Below are positions 22,929-32,328 of a stretch of 34,831 bases of DNA, piece by piece. This DNA is from Bacteroidales bacterium. Its GTDB lineage: Bacteria > Bacteroidota > Bacteroidia > Bacteroidales > UBA932. Every line of letters starts with the position of its first letter. Within the stretch, counting starts at the first letter, position 1. Below the pieces are notes generated by a model. That model was not told the origin of the DNA, searched no databases, and saw only the letters and a list, made by a program, of their open reading frames with translations. The stretch lies in assembly GCA_017429765.1 (NCBI GenBank), contig JAFROJ010000066.1, positions 1-34,831 of the forward strand, written 5' to 3'. The translations under genes were made by a program, and so were the position numbers.

Positions 22929-23964
22929 ACTTAGGACAATTCTTCTCGGGGGCCTCGCCGCCTCCGCCCTTATTTTCTCTCCTGGTTGCGCCAAGGAGGG
23001 TGGGGTTGACACAAGCTCCAATGAAAAGGATTTCATCGAGGCGTGGATAAAGGAGTTCCATCCCGAGGCCAAGAAGTCGGGCCTCGGCATCTATATTCTT
23101 GAGGATGAGCCTGGTACCGGAGCCTCCCTGACGGATGACGACTTCTATCTCTTCGTCGATTTCACGGCCACGGATCTTGACGGCAACGTCAGCTCGACCA
23201 CCTATGAGAAACTCTCGCAGCAGATCGGGACTTACGACGCCGCCAACTATTACGGCGCCGACATCATCATCAGGGACAGGGCCTATTGCCCCGTCGGGAT
23301 CCTCGAGATGGTCAACGACATGAGGATCGGAGGCACGAGGAAGGCTGTCGTGCCGGGTTGGCTAAATGTCAACGACGACTACGATACCGCCGAGGAATAT
23401 GAGAAGAAGAGTTCAGGCACCAACGGCATCTATACCATCACCCTCATGGGTAAGGAAAGCGACATCATCGAGTGGCAGCTTGACACCCTCGAGAGATTTG
23501 TGATGTCGAATCTTGGCCTGTCCCCGGCCGACTCGGTCTTCATGGGCTACTATAGCAAGACCATCAAGGAGCCGACCGACACGACGACCTTCACCAGCGA
23601 CACAAACTTCTACATCAACTACACCGGAAGGCTCCTGAACGGGCACGTGTTCGACACCACGATAGAGGACACCGCCAAGGTTCACGGGATCTATTCCTCT
23701 TCGAAGACTTACGCTCCGATGTACGTCACCCCTTCAGCCGATGACTACAAAGACACGCAGATAGCCACCGACGCCACCTCGTCAGGCAGCACGACTGTCG
23801 AGGGTTTCGCCTATTGCCTCTCCAAGCTGAGACCTTTCGAGAAGGTGATCTGCGCTTTCTATTCCGAACTCGGCTACGGCTACAGCGGCAAGGATTCCAG
23901 TATTCCCAAGTTCGCTCCCCTGGTCTTCGAGATCGAGGTGGTGGCCGAGCCGGAGTCTGAGTGA
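22921..23964 (+). CDS. Larger FKBP-like lipoprotein, possibly two FKBP-type modules
   Basis: Lipoprotein of 347 aa with a probable lipobox SPGC (Cys 23). Two segments resemble FKBP modules. The first, about 50-190, contains LYFLFVDFTATDLDGNVSS-like strands (FYLFVDFTATDLDGN) and VGILEMVNDMRIGGTRKAVVPGWL. The second, about 215-345, contains FYINYTGRLLNGHVFDTT, VEGFAYCLSKLRPFEKVICAFYSELGYGYSG and PKFAPLVFEIEVVAE. The second is closer to canonical FKBP (NYTG...G..FDTT). It directly follows, and overlaps by eight bases, another FKBP-like lipoprotein gene, so the pair may have arisen by duplication. Its partner proteins are unknown. Confidence 0.75.
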   Translation: MIKLRTILLGGLAASALIFSPGCAKEGGVDTSSNEKDFIEAWIKEFHPEAKKSGLGIYILEDEPGTGASLTDDDFYLFVDFTATDLDGNVSSTTYEKLSQQIGTYDAANYYGADIIIRDRAYCPVGILEMVNDMRIGGTRKAVVPGWLNVNDDYDTAEEYEKKSSGTNGIYTITLMGKESDIIEWQLDTLERFVMSNLGLSPADSVFMGYYSKTIKEPTDTTTFTSDTNFYINYTGRLLNGHVFDTTIEDTAKVHGIYSSSKTYAPMYVTPSADDYKDTQIATDATSSGSTTVEGFAYCLSKLRPFEKVICAFYSELGYGYSGKDSSIPKFAPLVFEIEVVAEPESE

Positions 23965-23990
23965 CGTGACGCTAACCAAGAGGCCCGGCC

Positions 23991-25400
23991 ATGACCCAAT
24001 CCAAGACGGCGCCTGTTGAGCTAGGCAGCGAAAGCATAGGGAAATTGCTCAAGAAGTACGCGGTTCCTGGCATTATCGCCATGACCGCGTCTTCGTTGTA
24101 CAACATGGTCGACAGCATATTCATCGGCCATATCCCCGGTGTCGGCTCGCTGGCTCTCTCAGGGCTGGCTGTCACCTTCCCCTTGATGAACCTGAGCTCC
24201 GCCCTTGGCACTCTCGTGGGTGTCGGCGCGGCCACTCTTGTCTCGGTCCTCCTGGGCCAGAAGAACTACAAGACCGCCAACAAGGTGCTGGCCAACGACA
24301 TCAGCCTCAACTGCATCACCGGAGTCGTGTTCGCGCTGCTGTGCCTGGTCTTCATCAACCCGATCCTGCGCTTTTTCGGCGCCAGCGACAACACCCTGGT
24401 CTTCGCCAGGGAATACATGCAGGTCATCCTCGCCGGCAACGTCATCACCCACCTGTACTTCGGCCTGAACGCCCTCATCCGGTCTTCCGGCAACCCAAGG
24501 CTGGCCATGGGGCTGACCTTGTTCACGGTTATCTCCAACACCATCCTTGACCCGGTGTTCATATTCGTTCTCGGGCTGGGGATCCGGGGAGCCGCGATCG
24601 CTACCGTTCTCTGCCAGACCATGGCGCTTTCTTACTCGCTCTGGTATTTCACGAGGAAGGACAACATCCTGAGGCTTCCTAAGGGTGTTTTCGCCCTCGA
24701 CTGGAGGATCGCGAAGGATTCCCTCGCCATCGGCATGGGTCCCTTCCTGATGAACGCCGCCTCTTGCGTCGTCACGATGTTCATCAACCAGCAGCTTCTC
24801 AAGTACGGCGGAGACCTCGCCATCGGCGCCTACGGCATCGTGAACAGGATCAACTTCATGTTCGTGATGATCGTGATGGGATTCAATCAGGGCATGCAGC
24901 CGATAGCGGGCTATAATTTCGGGGCCCTGAAATATTCCAGGGTAAAGAAGGTGTTCAACCTGACGGCGATGTGGGCCACCGCGGTCTGCCTCTTGTGGTT
25001 CGTGGCGTCGGAGCTGTTCCCCAACCAGATGGTGGGGATATTCACCAACGATCCGGACCTTCGCGAGCTGGCGGACAAGTGTCTCCGCGTCTCTAACCCT
25101 GTGGTCTTCCTGGTGGGCTGGCAGATGGTCTCGACCAACTTCTTCCAGAGCCTCGGCATGGTCGGGAAGTCCATTTTCCTGTCTTTGAGCAGGCAGCTTC
25201 TCTTCCTTGTGCCGCTTGTCTACATCTTCCCCGTATTCCTTGGAGTCAAGGGAGTGTTCTATTCTTTCCCCGCCTCGGACATCCTGGCGTGCGTCACAAC
25301 TTTAGTATTGATAACCAGCTTGTTCCGCAAGTTCGGCAAGCTGAGGGACGGGGATGAGCCAACCATCCTCGGGAGCCGGATCAAAAACAATAACCGATGA
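23991..25400 (+). CDS. MATE-family multidrug/cation efflux transporter
   Basis: Inner-membrane MATE protein of 469 aa with about 12 transmembrane helices in two six-helix halves. Family features include IGKLLKKYAVPGIIAMTASSLYNMVDSIFIGH at the start, FPLMNLSSALGTLVGVGAATLVS, LNALIRSSGNPRLAMGLT, and in the second half NRINFMFVMIVMGFNQGMQPIAGYNFGA. These proteins export cationic drugs or metabolites using Na+ or H+ gradients; the substrate here is unknown. It starts 26 bases after the lipoprotein gene and its stop overlaps the next start by four bases (ATGA). Confidence 0.95.
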   Translation: MTQSKTAPVELGSESIGKLLKKYAVPGIIAMTASSLYNMVDSIFIGHIPGVGSLALSGLAVTFPLMNLSSALGTLVGVGAATLVSVLLGQKNYKTANKVLANDISLNCITGVVFALLCLVFINPILRFFGASDNTLVFAREYMQVILAGNVITHLYFGLNALIRSSGNPRLAMGLTLFTVISNTILDPVFIFVLGLGIRGAAIATVLCQTMALSYSLWYFTRKDNILRLPKGVFALDWRIAKDSLAIGMGPFLMNAASCVVTMFINQQLLKYGGDLAIGAYGIVNRINFMFVMIVMGFNQGMQPIAGYNFGALKYSRVKKVFNLTAMWATAVCLLWFVASELFPNQMVGIFTNDPDLRELADKCLRVSNPVVFLVGWQMVSTNFFQSLGMVGKSIFLSLSRQLLFLVPLVYIFPVFLGVKGVFYSFPASDILACVTTLVLITSLFRKFGKLRDGDEPTILGSRIKNNNR

Positions 25401-26008
25401 GCAACCACACAATAATCAACATAGGACGCCAGTTCGGCAGCGGAGGCAAGGAGGTCGCCTCCAGGATCGGAGCCGTTCTTGGAATAGAAGTCTTTGACAA
25501 TGAGCTGATCTCCAAGGCCGCGGAGCAGAGCGGCTTCAGCAAGGAGCTTTTCGAGCGCAGCGACGAGAAGAGAAGCGTCTTCAACATGTTCTCGTTTTTC
25601 GGAACCGACCGTTTCGGCGGCGCCCAGAACTACGTGGGTGACAATGAGTTATTCAAAATCCAAAGCGAGGTCATAAAGGGCGTGGCGGACAAAGGCCCCG
25701 CCATCTTCGTGGGCCGCTGCTCGAACTATATCCTCAGGGACCGCAAGTGTCTCGACGTCTTCATCTCCGCGCCTGTCGAGGCGAGGGTCAAGAGGGTTAT
25801 GGAAAGGACAGGTCTCGACGAGGAAAGCGCGGTGAGCCGTGTCGAGAGGCAGGACCGCACAAGGCAGACCTACTACAATTTCTTCACTTTCGGGAACTGG
25901 GGCGCGGCCTCTGACTACGACCTTTGCCTGGATTCCTCCATACTCGGGATCGAGGGCACCGCTGAATACATCATAGATTTCGGCAGGAGAGCCGGATTGA
26001 TCTTCTGA
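25397..26008 (+). CDS. Cytidylate kinase-like family protein
   Basis: Predicted P-loop kinase of 203 aa in the cytidylate kinase-like family (Cytidylate_kin2). The P-loop region is GRQFGSGGKEVASRIGAVLGI; IFVGRCSNYILRD and an Arg-rich lid region RVERQDRTRQTYYNFFTFGNWG follow. These proteins are widespread in gut bacteria, and their substrate is not established; they are distinct from the essential Cmk. The gene overlaps the MATE gene by four bases. A link between the two is suggested only by the junction. Confidence 0.85.
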   Translation: MSNHTIINIGRQFGSGGKEVASRIGAVLGIEVFDNELISKAAEQSGFSKELFERSDEKRSVFNMFSFFGTDRFGGAQNYVGDNELFKIQSEVIKGVADKGPAIFVGRCSNYILRDRKCLDVFISAPVEARVKRVMERTGLDEESAVSRVERQDRTRQTYYNFFTFGNWGAASDYDLCLDSSILGIEGTAEYIIDFGRRAGLIF

Positions 26009-26018
26009 CAAACGCGCG

Positions 26019-27308
26019 ATGAGGATGACGAGGAAAGCAAGAATCCTGGCGGCGGCCATGTTGACACTGGCCGTTCTGGCCGCTGTCGCCATCACCAGCT
26101 CCGGGAAGAAGGATCAGGAGATCCGCCGGGTTCCGGTGAACCTTAACGAGACGCTGACAAACGCTGTGTCAGACACTTCTGTCCTGGACGGTTTCGACAA
26201 GATTGTCAAGGATTACATGACTTATTGGGGGCTTCATGGAGTGTCTCTCTCCGTGATGAGGAACGACTCGCTGCTCTTCGCCAAGGGGTTCGGCATGGCC
26301 GACACCAATGTCCCCATGGAGCCGGGGCATGTTCTCAGGATGGCCTCCGTCTCGAAGCTGGTGACCGCCGTGGGGATAATGGTGCTGGAGGAGAAAGGCC
26401 TGCTGACCCTTGAGGATAAGGTGTTCGGCCCTGACGGCATCCTCAATGACTCGATCTTCAACGCCGCCATAAAGGACACCCTCTACCACAAGATAACTGT
26501 GGAAGACCTGCTGCGTCACAAGGGAGGGTTCTCCAAGAAAGGCGGTGATCCCATGTTCTCGACAAGGTGGATAATGATACAGAACCGTTGGAGTGAGGTC
26601 CCTACCAAGGAGCAACTGACTGTGGTTCAATTGAAAAGACCTCTCGCCTTCGAGCCTGGGACTTGGCAGGACTATTCCAACTACGGCTATCTCGCCCTGT
26701 CCATGGTCATCGAGAAGTTGAGCGGCCTCCCTTACGAGGTTTTCATCCAGGAGAATGTCCTTCACCCGGCAGGCTGCGTGAATTTCAAGATAGGGGGGAA
26801 CTATTACGTCGACAAATATCCCGACGAGGTCCGCTACTATGTCCAGAAGGACGACGAGCCTGTCGAGGAGTTCAACAACAGCGGCAGGAAGGTCATCCGC
26901 AGCTACGGGGGCAACAATGTCTCAGGTCTGCTCGGGGCCGGCGCGTGGGTGGGTTCCACTCCTGAGCTGGCTCTTCTCGTGGCCTCGATCGACGGCCGCC
27001 CCGAGGTGCCGGACATCATCACGGAGGAGAGTGTGAGGGCAATGACCGAATACATCGACCCGGACACCTTCTCGCTTGGATGGAATGACACAAAACCGGA
27101 CGGGGAATGGACACGCACCGGCACCTTCGCCGGTACCAGCGCCCTCGTCAAATACTTCCCGGACGGGGAATGCTGGGTCTTCATAACCAACACCAGCACC
27201 TACAGGGGCCCCGGCCTCGCCAGATTCACCACGGAGCTCTTCGAGAAACTCCGCGCCTCCTACTCGTCCAAGTTCCCTCCCCGCAACCTCTTCTACGCCG
27301 AGGAATAA
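26019..27308 (+). CDS. Beta-lactamase-fold serine hydrolase (class C/AmpH-like)
   Basis: Membrane-anchored or exported protein of 429 aa, with an N-terminal hydrophobic segment at about 6-29. It has the beta-lactamase/transpeptidase-like (PF00144) fold: nucleophile motif S110-V-S-K113 in MASVSKLVTA, tyrosine motif Y219-S-N221 in QDYSNYGYLALS, and a third motif reading RTG in WTRTGTFAGTSALVKYF in place of KTG or HTG. Members include esterases, DD-peptidases and beta-lactamases; the shape suggests an esterase or peptidase acting on cell-wall or small ester substrates. It starts 10 bases after the kinase-like gene and ends two bases from the convergent DUF853 gene. Confidence 0.9.
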   Translation: MRMTRKARILAAAMLTLAVLAAVAITSSGKKDQEIRRVPVNLNETLTNAVSDTSVLDGFDKIVKDYMTYWGLHGVSLSVMRNDSLLFAKGFGMADTNVPMEPGHVLRMASVSKLVTAVGIMVLEEKGLLTLEDKVFGPDGILNDSIFNAAIKDTLYHKITVEDLLRHKGGFSKKGGDPMFSTRWIMIQNRWSEVPTKEQLTVVQLKRPLAFEPGTWQDYSNYGYLALSMVIEKLSGLPYEVFIQENVLHPAGCVNFKIGGNYYVDKYPDEVRYYVQKDDEPVEEFNNSGRKVIRSYGGNNVSGLLGAGAWVGSTPELALLVASIDGRPEVPDIITEESVRAMTEYIDPDTFSLGWNDTKPDGEWTRTGTFAGTSALVKYFPDGECWVFITNTSTYRGPGLARFTTELFEKLRASYSSKFPPRNLFYAEE

Positions 27309-27310
27309 GG

Positions 27311-28915
27311 CTATTTCCCGAGGGTGCCCAGGATCGTGCGGGTGATCTCGCGGGTGATGGTCCTGGTGGCGGCGCTCGTGGCGCTCTTCACCACCTTGCC
27401 GGCGCTCTCCTTGGTCGTGGTCTTGGACTTCTTCCCTGTCACCTTGTTGGAGACCTCGTTGCCGATGGCTGTGGCCACGGTGGCTGTCACGGCTGTGATC
27501 ACGGCTTTGGCGACCTTGTTGAACACACCGTTACTCTTCTTGGTCTTAGGCATCTTTGTGGCCTTGGAGGAACCCTTGCCGGTCTCTTTGGCCTCCTTCC
27601 CGGCGGCTTTCTCGGCCTCCTTCCTCTCTTTCTCCTTCTCCGCCATCAGCACCTCGAAAGCGCTCTCCCGCTCGAACAGCTTGTCGTACTTGCCATAGAC
27701 ACGGGACTGCTTGATGATCGCGCTTCTCTGCCCGTCGTCGATGGCTCCGATCTGGCTGAGAGGGAAAAGGATCTTCGCCTTCTCGACAATGTTCGGGGCG
27801 CCCTTATCGTCGAGGAAGGAAACAAGGGCCTCGCCGGTGCCGAGGCTGGTGATGGCCTCGTAGGTGTTGAACTCGGGGTTGGTCCTGAAAGTGTCCGCGG
27901 CGACCTGGACAGCTTTCTGGTCCCTCGGGGTGAAGGCGCGCAGGGCGTGCTGCACCCTGTTGCCGAGCTGGCCGAGGATGACGTAAGGGATGTCGGTAGG
28001 GCTTTGGGTGACGAAATAGACCCCCACACCCTTGCTTCGGATGAGCCTGACGACCTGCTCTATCTTGTCCGAGAGGGCCTTGGACGTGTCCTCGAAGAGC
28101 ATGTGGGCCTCGTCGAAGAAGAACACGAGCTTGGGAAGATCCATGTCACCGACCTCGGGGAGGGTGGTGTAGAGCTCGGAGAGAAGCCAGAGGAGGAACG
28201 TTGAATAGAGCTTCGGCTTGAGCATGAGCTTGTCCGCCGCCAGCACGCTCATCACACCCTTGCCGCCCTCGGTCGCAAGGAGGTCCATGATGTCGAAGGA
28301 GGGCTGGCCGAAGAACTTGTCGGCTCCCTCGTTCTCGAGAGTCAGGAGGGCTCTCTGGATGCCTCCGACAGAGACGGAGGCGATGTTGCCGTAGAGCTGT
28401 GAATATTCGGCGGCGTGTTCGGAGATGTAGTTGAGGCAGGCCCTCATGTCCTTGATGTCGTCAAGGAGAAGCCCCCTCTCGTCGGCGATCCTGAACATTA
28501 TGTTCAGCACTCCCTCCTGGGCGTCGGACAGCCCGAGGATCCTGGTGAGGAGCTGGGGACCCATCTGCGAGATAGTGCACCTCATCGGGTGGCCCTGCTC
28601 GCCGAAAACGTCGTAGAAGCGCACAGGGCAGCTCTGGAACGCGGGGTTCTCGATCCCGAACTCGGGCATTCTCTTCTCGATGAAGCCGCTGGTCTTTCCG
28701 GTCTGGGATATTCCGGAAAGATCGCCTTTCATGTCGGCCATGAAGCAAGGCACTCCGGCCTGGCAGAAACTCTCGGCCATGACCTGGAGGGTCACGGTCT
28801 TCCCGGTTCCGGTCGCCCCGGCCACGAGGCCGTGCCTGTTGGCCATATTGCCCACGATGGAGAGGGGTCCTTTGTCGCAATGGGCTATCCAGAGCCCTTT
28901 ATTGATGTCGTACAT
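27311..28915 (-). CDS. HerA-like ATPase, DUF853 family
   Basis: Cytoplasmic P-loop ATPase of 534 aa. Walker A is GATGTGKTVTLQ near residue 33; Walker B lies in KLVFFFDEAHMLF, and TQSPTDIPYVILGQLGNRVQHALRAFTPRD is typical of the DUF853 family, related to archaeal HerA helicases and FtsK-type translocases. The C-terminal 120 residues are rich in Lys, Ala and Thr with low complexity, and may contact nucleic acid. The cellular role is unknown. It starts 12 bases after the cstA stop and is probably on the same transcript. Confidence 0.92.
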   Translation of the reverse strand: MYDINKGLWIAHCDKGPLSIVGNMANRHGLVAGATGTGKTVTLQVMAESFCQAGVPCFMADMKGDLSGISQTGKTSGFIEKRMPEFGIENPAFQSCPVRFYDVFGEQGHPMRCTISQMGPQLLTRILGLSDAQEGVLNIMFRIADERGLLLDDIKDMRACLNYISEHAAEYSQLYGNIASVSVGGIQRALLTLENEGADKFFGQPSFDIMDLLATEGGKGVMSVLAADKLMLKPKLYSTFLLWLLSELYTTLPEVGDMDLPKLVFFFDEAHMLFEDTSKALSDKIEQVVRLIRSKGVGVYFVTQSPTDIPYVILGQLGNRVQHALRAFTPRDQKAVQVAADTFRTNPEFNTYEAITSLGTGEALVSFLDDKGAPNIVEKAKILFPLSQIGAIDDGQRSAIIKQSRVYGKYDKLFERESAFEVLMAEKEKERKEAEKAAGKEAKETGKGSSKATKMPKTKKSNGVFNKVAKAVITAVTATVATAIGNEVSNKVTGKKSKTTTKESAGKVVKSATSAATRTITREITRTILGTLGK

Positions 28916-28927
28916 ATTCCTTTGATT

Positions 28928-30400
28928 TTATTTGTTTTCCGATTGTCTCGAGTCATGTCTCATTTTCATGCCGGAGAGGAGGGCTCCCGCCAGGGCGAAT
29001 GTGATCAGGCCGATCCAGGGGGCCGCCTCGGCCTTGACCCCGAATCCCACATTGTCCACGAGGATGAAGGTGACGCTCACGGCTGTCATGAAAGCCGCCG
29101 GGATGCCGCTGATGAGGTAGCGGAGCCCTTTCTTGTTTTTGAGCAGGTAGACCGTCACGGCCCAGAGCGAGAAGACCGCCAGGGTCTGGTTGGCCCAGCC
29201 GAAGTATCTCCAGATGGTGTTGAACCCGTTGGTGTCGGCGATGTTGAACCAAAGCAGCAGGCCGGTCACGATGAAGAGGGGCACACTGATGAGAAGCCTG
29301 TTACGCACGGGCTTCTGGTCGAATTTCAGGAAGTCGGCAATGATGAGCCTGGTGCTCCTGAGCGCGGTGTCACCGCTGGTGATGGGGGCTGCGACGACTC
29401 CGAGGATGGCAAGCACCCCGCCGAGGATCCCGAGCCAGGACTTGGACACCGTGGTGACGACCGTGGGAGCTGCGGCGGTGATGTCCGAACCGCATTCGGC
29501 GGCGCCTCCGTCAAAGAAGAAATAGGAGGAGACAGCCGCCCAGACCAGGGCCACGAGTCCCTCGGTGATCATCGAGCCGTAGAACACCGGCCGTCCGAGC
29601 CTCTCGTTCTTGAGGCAGCGGGCCATCAGGGGACTCTGCGTGGCGTGGAACCCGCTGATCGCCCCGCAAGCTATGGTGATGAACAGGCAGGGGAATATGG
29701 GTTGTCCCTTGACCCCGACCGAAGGGCCCCTGTTGGCCAGGCCGTCCCAGATCTCGGGGATGGAAGGCCATTTGACAAAGAGTCCGACCATAAGAGCCAA
29801 GGCCATGAATATCAACGCGAAAGCGAAGATAGGGTAAACCTTGGCAATGATCTTGTCGATCGGAAGCATCGTGGCGACGAAGTAATAGATGAATATCACT
29901 CCGACCCAGATCATCATGGATCTGGAGGTGCCGTCGCCGGCGATGTCGCCCAGGATGATGGCGGGGCTGTAGACAAACACGGCCGCCACCAGAACCAGAA
30001 GGAGCAGGGTGAACAGAAGGACGACTTTCTTGGTGCCCTGGCCGAGGTAGTCCCCGATGATCTCCGGGAGTCCCACTCCGCCCTTGCGGAGGGAGAGCAT
30101 GCCGGTCATGTAGTCATGGACGGCTCCCGCGAATATGCATCCGAACACGATCCAGAGATAGGACGCCGGCCCGAACTTGGCTCCCATGATGGCTCCGAAT
30201 ATCGGCCCTGTGCCTGCGATATTCAGGAACTGGATCATGAACACTTCCCATGTGGGCAGGGCCACATAATCGACACCGTCGGCCTTGGAGATGGCCGGGG
30301 TGGGTCGGTCACGCTCAGGCCCGAATATCCTCTCCACGAATCTGCCGTAGAGAAGGTAGCCCAAAACAAGGGCGATAAGGCTAAGGATTAGAGATATCAT
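28928..30400 (-). CDS. cstA: CstA-family carbon starvation/pyruvate or peptide transporter
   Basis: Integral membrane protein of 490 aa with more than a dozen hydrophobic segments. It begins with ALVLGYLLYGRFVERIFG and has PTWEVFMIQFLNIAGTGPIFGAIMGAKFGPASYLWIVFGCIFAGAVHDYMTGMLSLRKGG, the CstA hallmark, then SGFHATQSPLMARCL and a C-terminal CstA_5TM-like part. This is the shorter form found in Bacteroidota rather than the roughly 700-residue E. coli protein. E. coli homologues carry pyruvate or peptides under carbon limitation; the substrate here is untested. The ATG at 30400 is preferred to one six codons upstream, which lies on the promoter box. The GH2 gene is divergent across 71 bases. Confidence 0.92.
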   Translation of the reverse strand: MISLILSLIALVLGYLLYGRFVERIFGPERDRPTPAISKADGVDYVALPTWEVFMIQFLNIAGTGPIFGAIMGAKFGPASYLWIVFGCIFAGAVHDYMTGMLSLRKGGVGLPEIIGDYLGQGTKKVVLLFTLLLLVLVAAVFVYSPAIILGDIAGDGTSRSMMIWVGVIFIYYFVATMLPIDKIIAKVYPIFAFALIFMALALMVGLFVKWPSIPEIWDGLANRGPSVGVKGQPIFPCLFITIACGAISGFHATQSPLMARCLKNERLGRPVFYGSMITEGLVALVWAAVSSYFFFDGGAAECGSDITAAAPTVVTTVSKSWLGILGGVLAILGVVAAPITSGDTALRSTRLIIADFLKFDQKPVRNRLLISVPLFIVTGLLLWFNIADTNGFNTIWRYFGWANQTLAVFSLWAVTVYLLKNKKGLRYLISGIPAAFMTAVSVTFILVDNVGFGVKAEAAPWIGLITFALAGALLSGMKMRHDSRQSENK

Positions 30401-30406
30401 ATCATA

Positions 30407-30414
30407 CAAATTTA
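30407..30414 (-). promoter_or_regulatory. Possible -7 box of cstA
   Basis: Minus-strand TAAATTTG fits TAnnTTTG and lies six bases before the ATG at 30400. No clear TTTG lies 19-21 bases upstream, so this is a tentative call. Confidence 0.4.
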
Positions 30415-30425
30415 ACAAATAATCG

Positions 30426-30433
30426 TATATTTG
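30426..30433 (+). promoter_or_regulatory. Possible -7 box of the GH2-kinase-LarA operon
   Basis: TATATTTG fits TAnnTTTG exactly and predicts a leader of about 34 AT-rich bases before the ATG at 30472. The -33 element is not obvious. It lies 12 bases from the divergent cstA box, so the two transcripts may compete. Confidence 0.5.
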
Positions 30434-30471
30434 TATTATATGGCATTGACGTTTTTAAGTATTTATCAATA

Positions 30472-32328
30472 ATGAAATCAAGACTCATAATCACCATGGC
30501 CGCCGCCATCGCGGCGGTGACGGTCGCCTCGGCCCAGACCTGGGCCCCGGCCGGCGACAGGATCAAGACCAAATGGGCCGAGGAAGTCTCCCCGGCGAAC
30601 GCCCATCCGGAGTATCCCCGCCCTCAGATGGTAAGGCCTGACTGGAAGTCCCTGAACGGCCTGTGGGATTACGCCATCACCCCCAAGACAGCGACCTGCC
30701 CCGAGGTTTTCGACGGCAAGATCCTGGTCCCCTTCGCCGTCGAGTCTTCGCTCTCCGGTGTCGGGAGGACTTTCACCCCGGACGACGCCCTCTGGTACAA
30801 GACGGTCTTCACCGTCCCCTCGACTTGGAAGGACAAGAGGCTCTCGCTCAATTTCGAGGCCGTTGACTGGAAGGCGGACGTCTATCTTAACGACATCCAG
30901 ATCGGCACTCACACGGGAGGCTACACTCATTTCTCCTTCGATGTGACGCCTTACCTGAAGAAGGGTTCCAACACACTGATCCTCAGGGTCACGGACGCGA
31001 CGGACAATGATTTCCAGCCCCGCGGCAAGCAGGTGAGGAAGCCCAGCGGAATCTGGTACACGGCTGTTTCCGGAATATGGCAGAGCGTCTGGATCGAGCC
31101 TGTGGCCCCCGCCCATGTCACTGATTTCAACGTGGTCTCCAACATAAAGGAGAACTCCATCGATGTCACCGTGGACGCCGCCGGCACCCGCGAGGGTGAC
31201 ATCATCCAGGTCACGCTCCGGGAGGGCGGTGTCGGTTATTCCACCGAGACCGGCCAGGCCGGAAAGGTCGTCGCCAAGGGCATGACAGTCCCTGGCGGGA
31301 AGGCAACCCTCACATTGGCCGATCCAAAGCTCTGGTCCCCTGACAGCCCGTACCTCTACGGGATGGACATCGAGGTCATCCGCGCGGGCAAGACCGTCGA
31401 TAAGGTCAAGGCCTACACCGCCATGAGGGAGATCGCCGTCTATCGCAAGAACAGCAACACCAAGCTGATGGGCATCAACGGCGAGGCCATATTCCAGCTC
31501 GGCCCCCTCGACCAGGGCTGGTGGCCCGACGGGCTTTACACCGCCCCGACCGACGAGGCTCTCAAATTTGATATCCAGAAGACCAAGGACTTCGGTTTCA
31601 ACATGATACGTAAGCACATCAAGGTCGAGCCCGACCGCTGGTTCTACTACTGCGACCAGATCGGTATCGTGGTCTGGCAGGACATGCCTTCCTTCGGCGG
31701 CAGCAAGAAGTGGGGAATGTACTACTACGGCGAGGGGGAGGACTTCCCCGCCACCGCCGAGGCCAAGGCCAACTACTACAAGGAGTGGGGCGAGATCATG
31801 AACCAGGTCAAGAAGTTCCAGTGCGTCGTGGTCTGGGTGCCCTTCAACGAGGCCTGGAGCCAGTTCGACACCAAGGAGGTGGTCGCCTTCACCAAGAGGA
31901 ACGACCCGACCAGGCTTGTCAACCAGTCCTCCGGAGGCAACTGGGAGGAGGGAGTCGGGGATATTCTCGACAACCACCACTATCCCTATCCCGCCTTCAG
32001 GATGTGGGACAAGAACATGATCAACGTCCTCGGGGAGTATGGAGGCATCGGGTTTCCCGTCCAGGGCCATCTCTGGCAGGATGACAAGAACTGGGGCTAC
32101 GTCCAGTACAAGAGCGGCGACGAGGTTCTCGCCGAGTACGCCGATTTCGCCGAGCAGCTCAAGCAGATCATCAAGCAGGGCTGCTGCGCCGCGGTCTACA
32201 CCCAGACCACCGATGTCGAGATCGAGGTCAACGGCCTCATGACCTATGACCGCAAGGTGATCAAGATGGACGAGAAGAAGCTCCGCGAGGTCAACCTCGG
32301 GATCATCAAGAGCATGCCGGTCAAGTGA
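30472..32328 (+). CDS. Secreted glycoside hydrolase family 2 protein
   Basis: Exported retaining glycosidase of 618 aa. Residues 1-21 form a signal peptide ending in ASAQ. Next come the GH2 sugar-binding jelly-roll (about 45-205, with SLNGLWDYAI, LWYKTVFTVP and GTHTGGYTHFSFDVTPYL), an immunoglobulin-like domain (about 215-325) and the TIM barrel (about 330-600). The acid/base is E460 in VPFNEAW and the nucleophile is E522 in LGEYGG. The family contains beta-galactosidases, beta-glucuronidases, beta-mannosidases and related enzymes; I cannot tell which this is. The following KDG-kinase-like gene starts on its stop codon (TGATG), which hints at a uronic- or sugar-acid-containing substrate, but that is inference. 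Confidence 0.93.
   Translation: MKSRLIITMAAAIAAVTVASAQTWAPAGDRIKTKWAEEVSPANAHPEYPRPQMVRPDWKSLNGLWDYAITPKTATCPEVFDGKILVPFAVESSLSGVGRTFTPDDALWYKTVFTVPSTWKDKRLSLNFEAVDWKADVYLNDIQIGTHTGGYTHFSFDVTPYLKKGSNTLILRVTDATDNDFQPRGKQVRKPSGIWYTAVSGIWQSVWIEPVAPAHVTDFNVVSNIKENSIDVTVDAAGTREGDIIQVTLREGGVGYSTETGQAGKVVAKGMTVPGGKATLTLADPKLWSPDSPYLYGMDIEVIRAGKTVDKVKAYTAMREIAVYRKNSNTKLMGINGEAIFQLGPLDQGWWPDGLYTAPTDEALKFDIQKTKDFGFNMIRKHIKVEPDRWFYYCDQIGIVVWQDMPSFGGSKKWGMYYYGEGEDFPATAEAKANYYKEWGEIMNQVKKFQCVVVWVPFNEAWSQFDTKEVVAFTKRNDPTRLVNQSSGGNWEEGVGDILDNHHYPYPAFRMWDKNMINVLGEYGGIGFPVQGHLWQDDKNWGYVQYKSGDEVLAEYADFAEQLKQIIKQGCCAAVYTQTTDVEIEVNGLMTYDRKVIKMDEKKLREVNLGIIKSMPVK

Noticed and set aside
28415-30391. A 658-codon open frame on the plus strand
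   Set aside because: It is antisense to cstA and the start of the DUF853 gene, which are both well supported. Its composition is that of a shadow frame.
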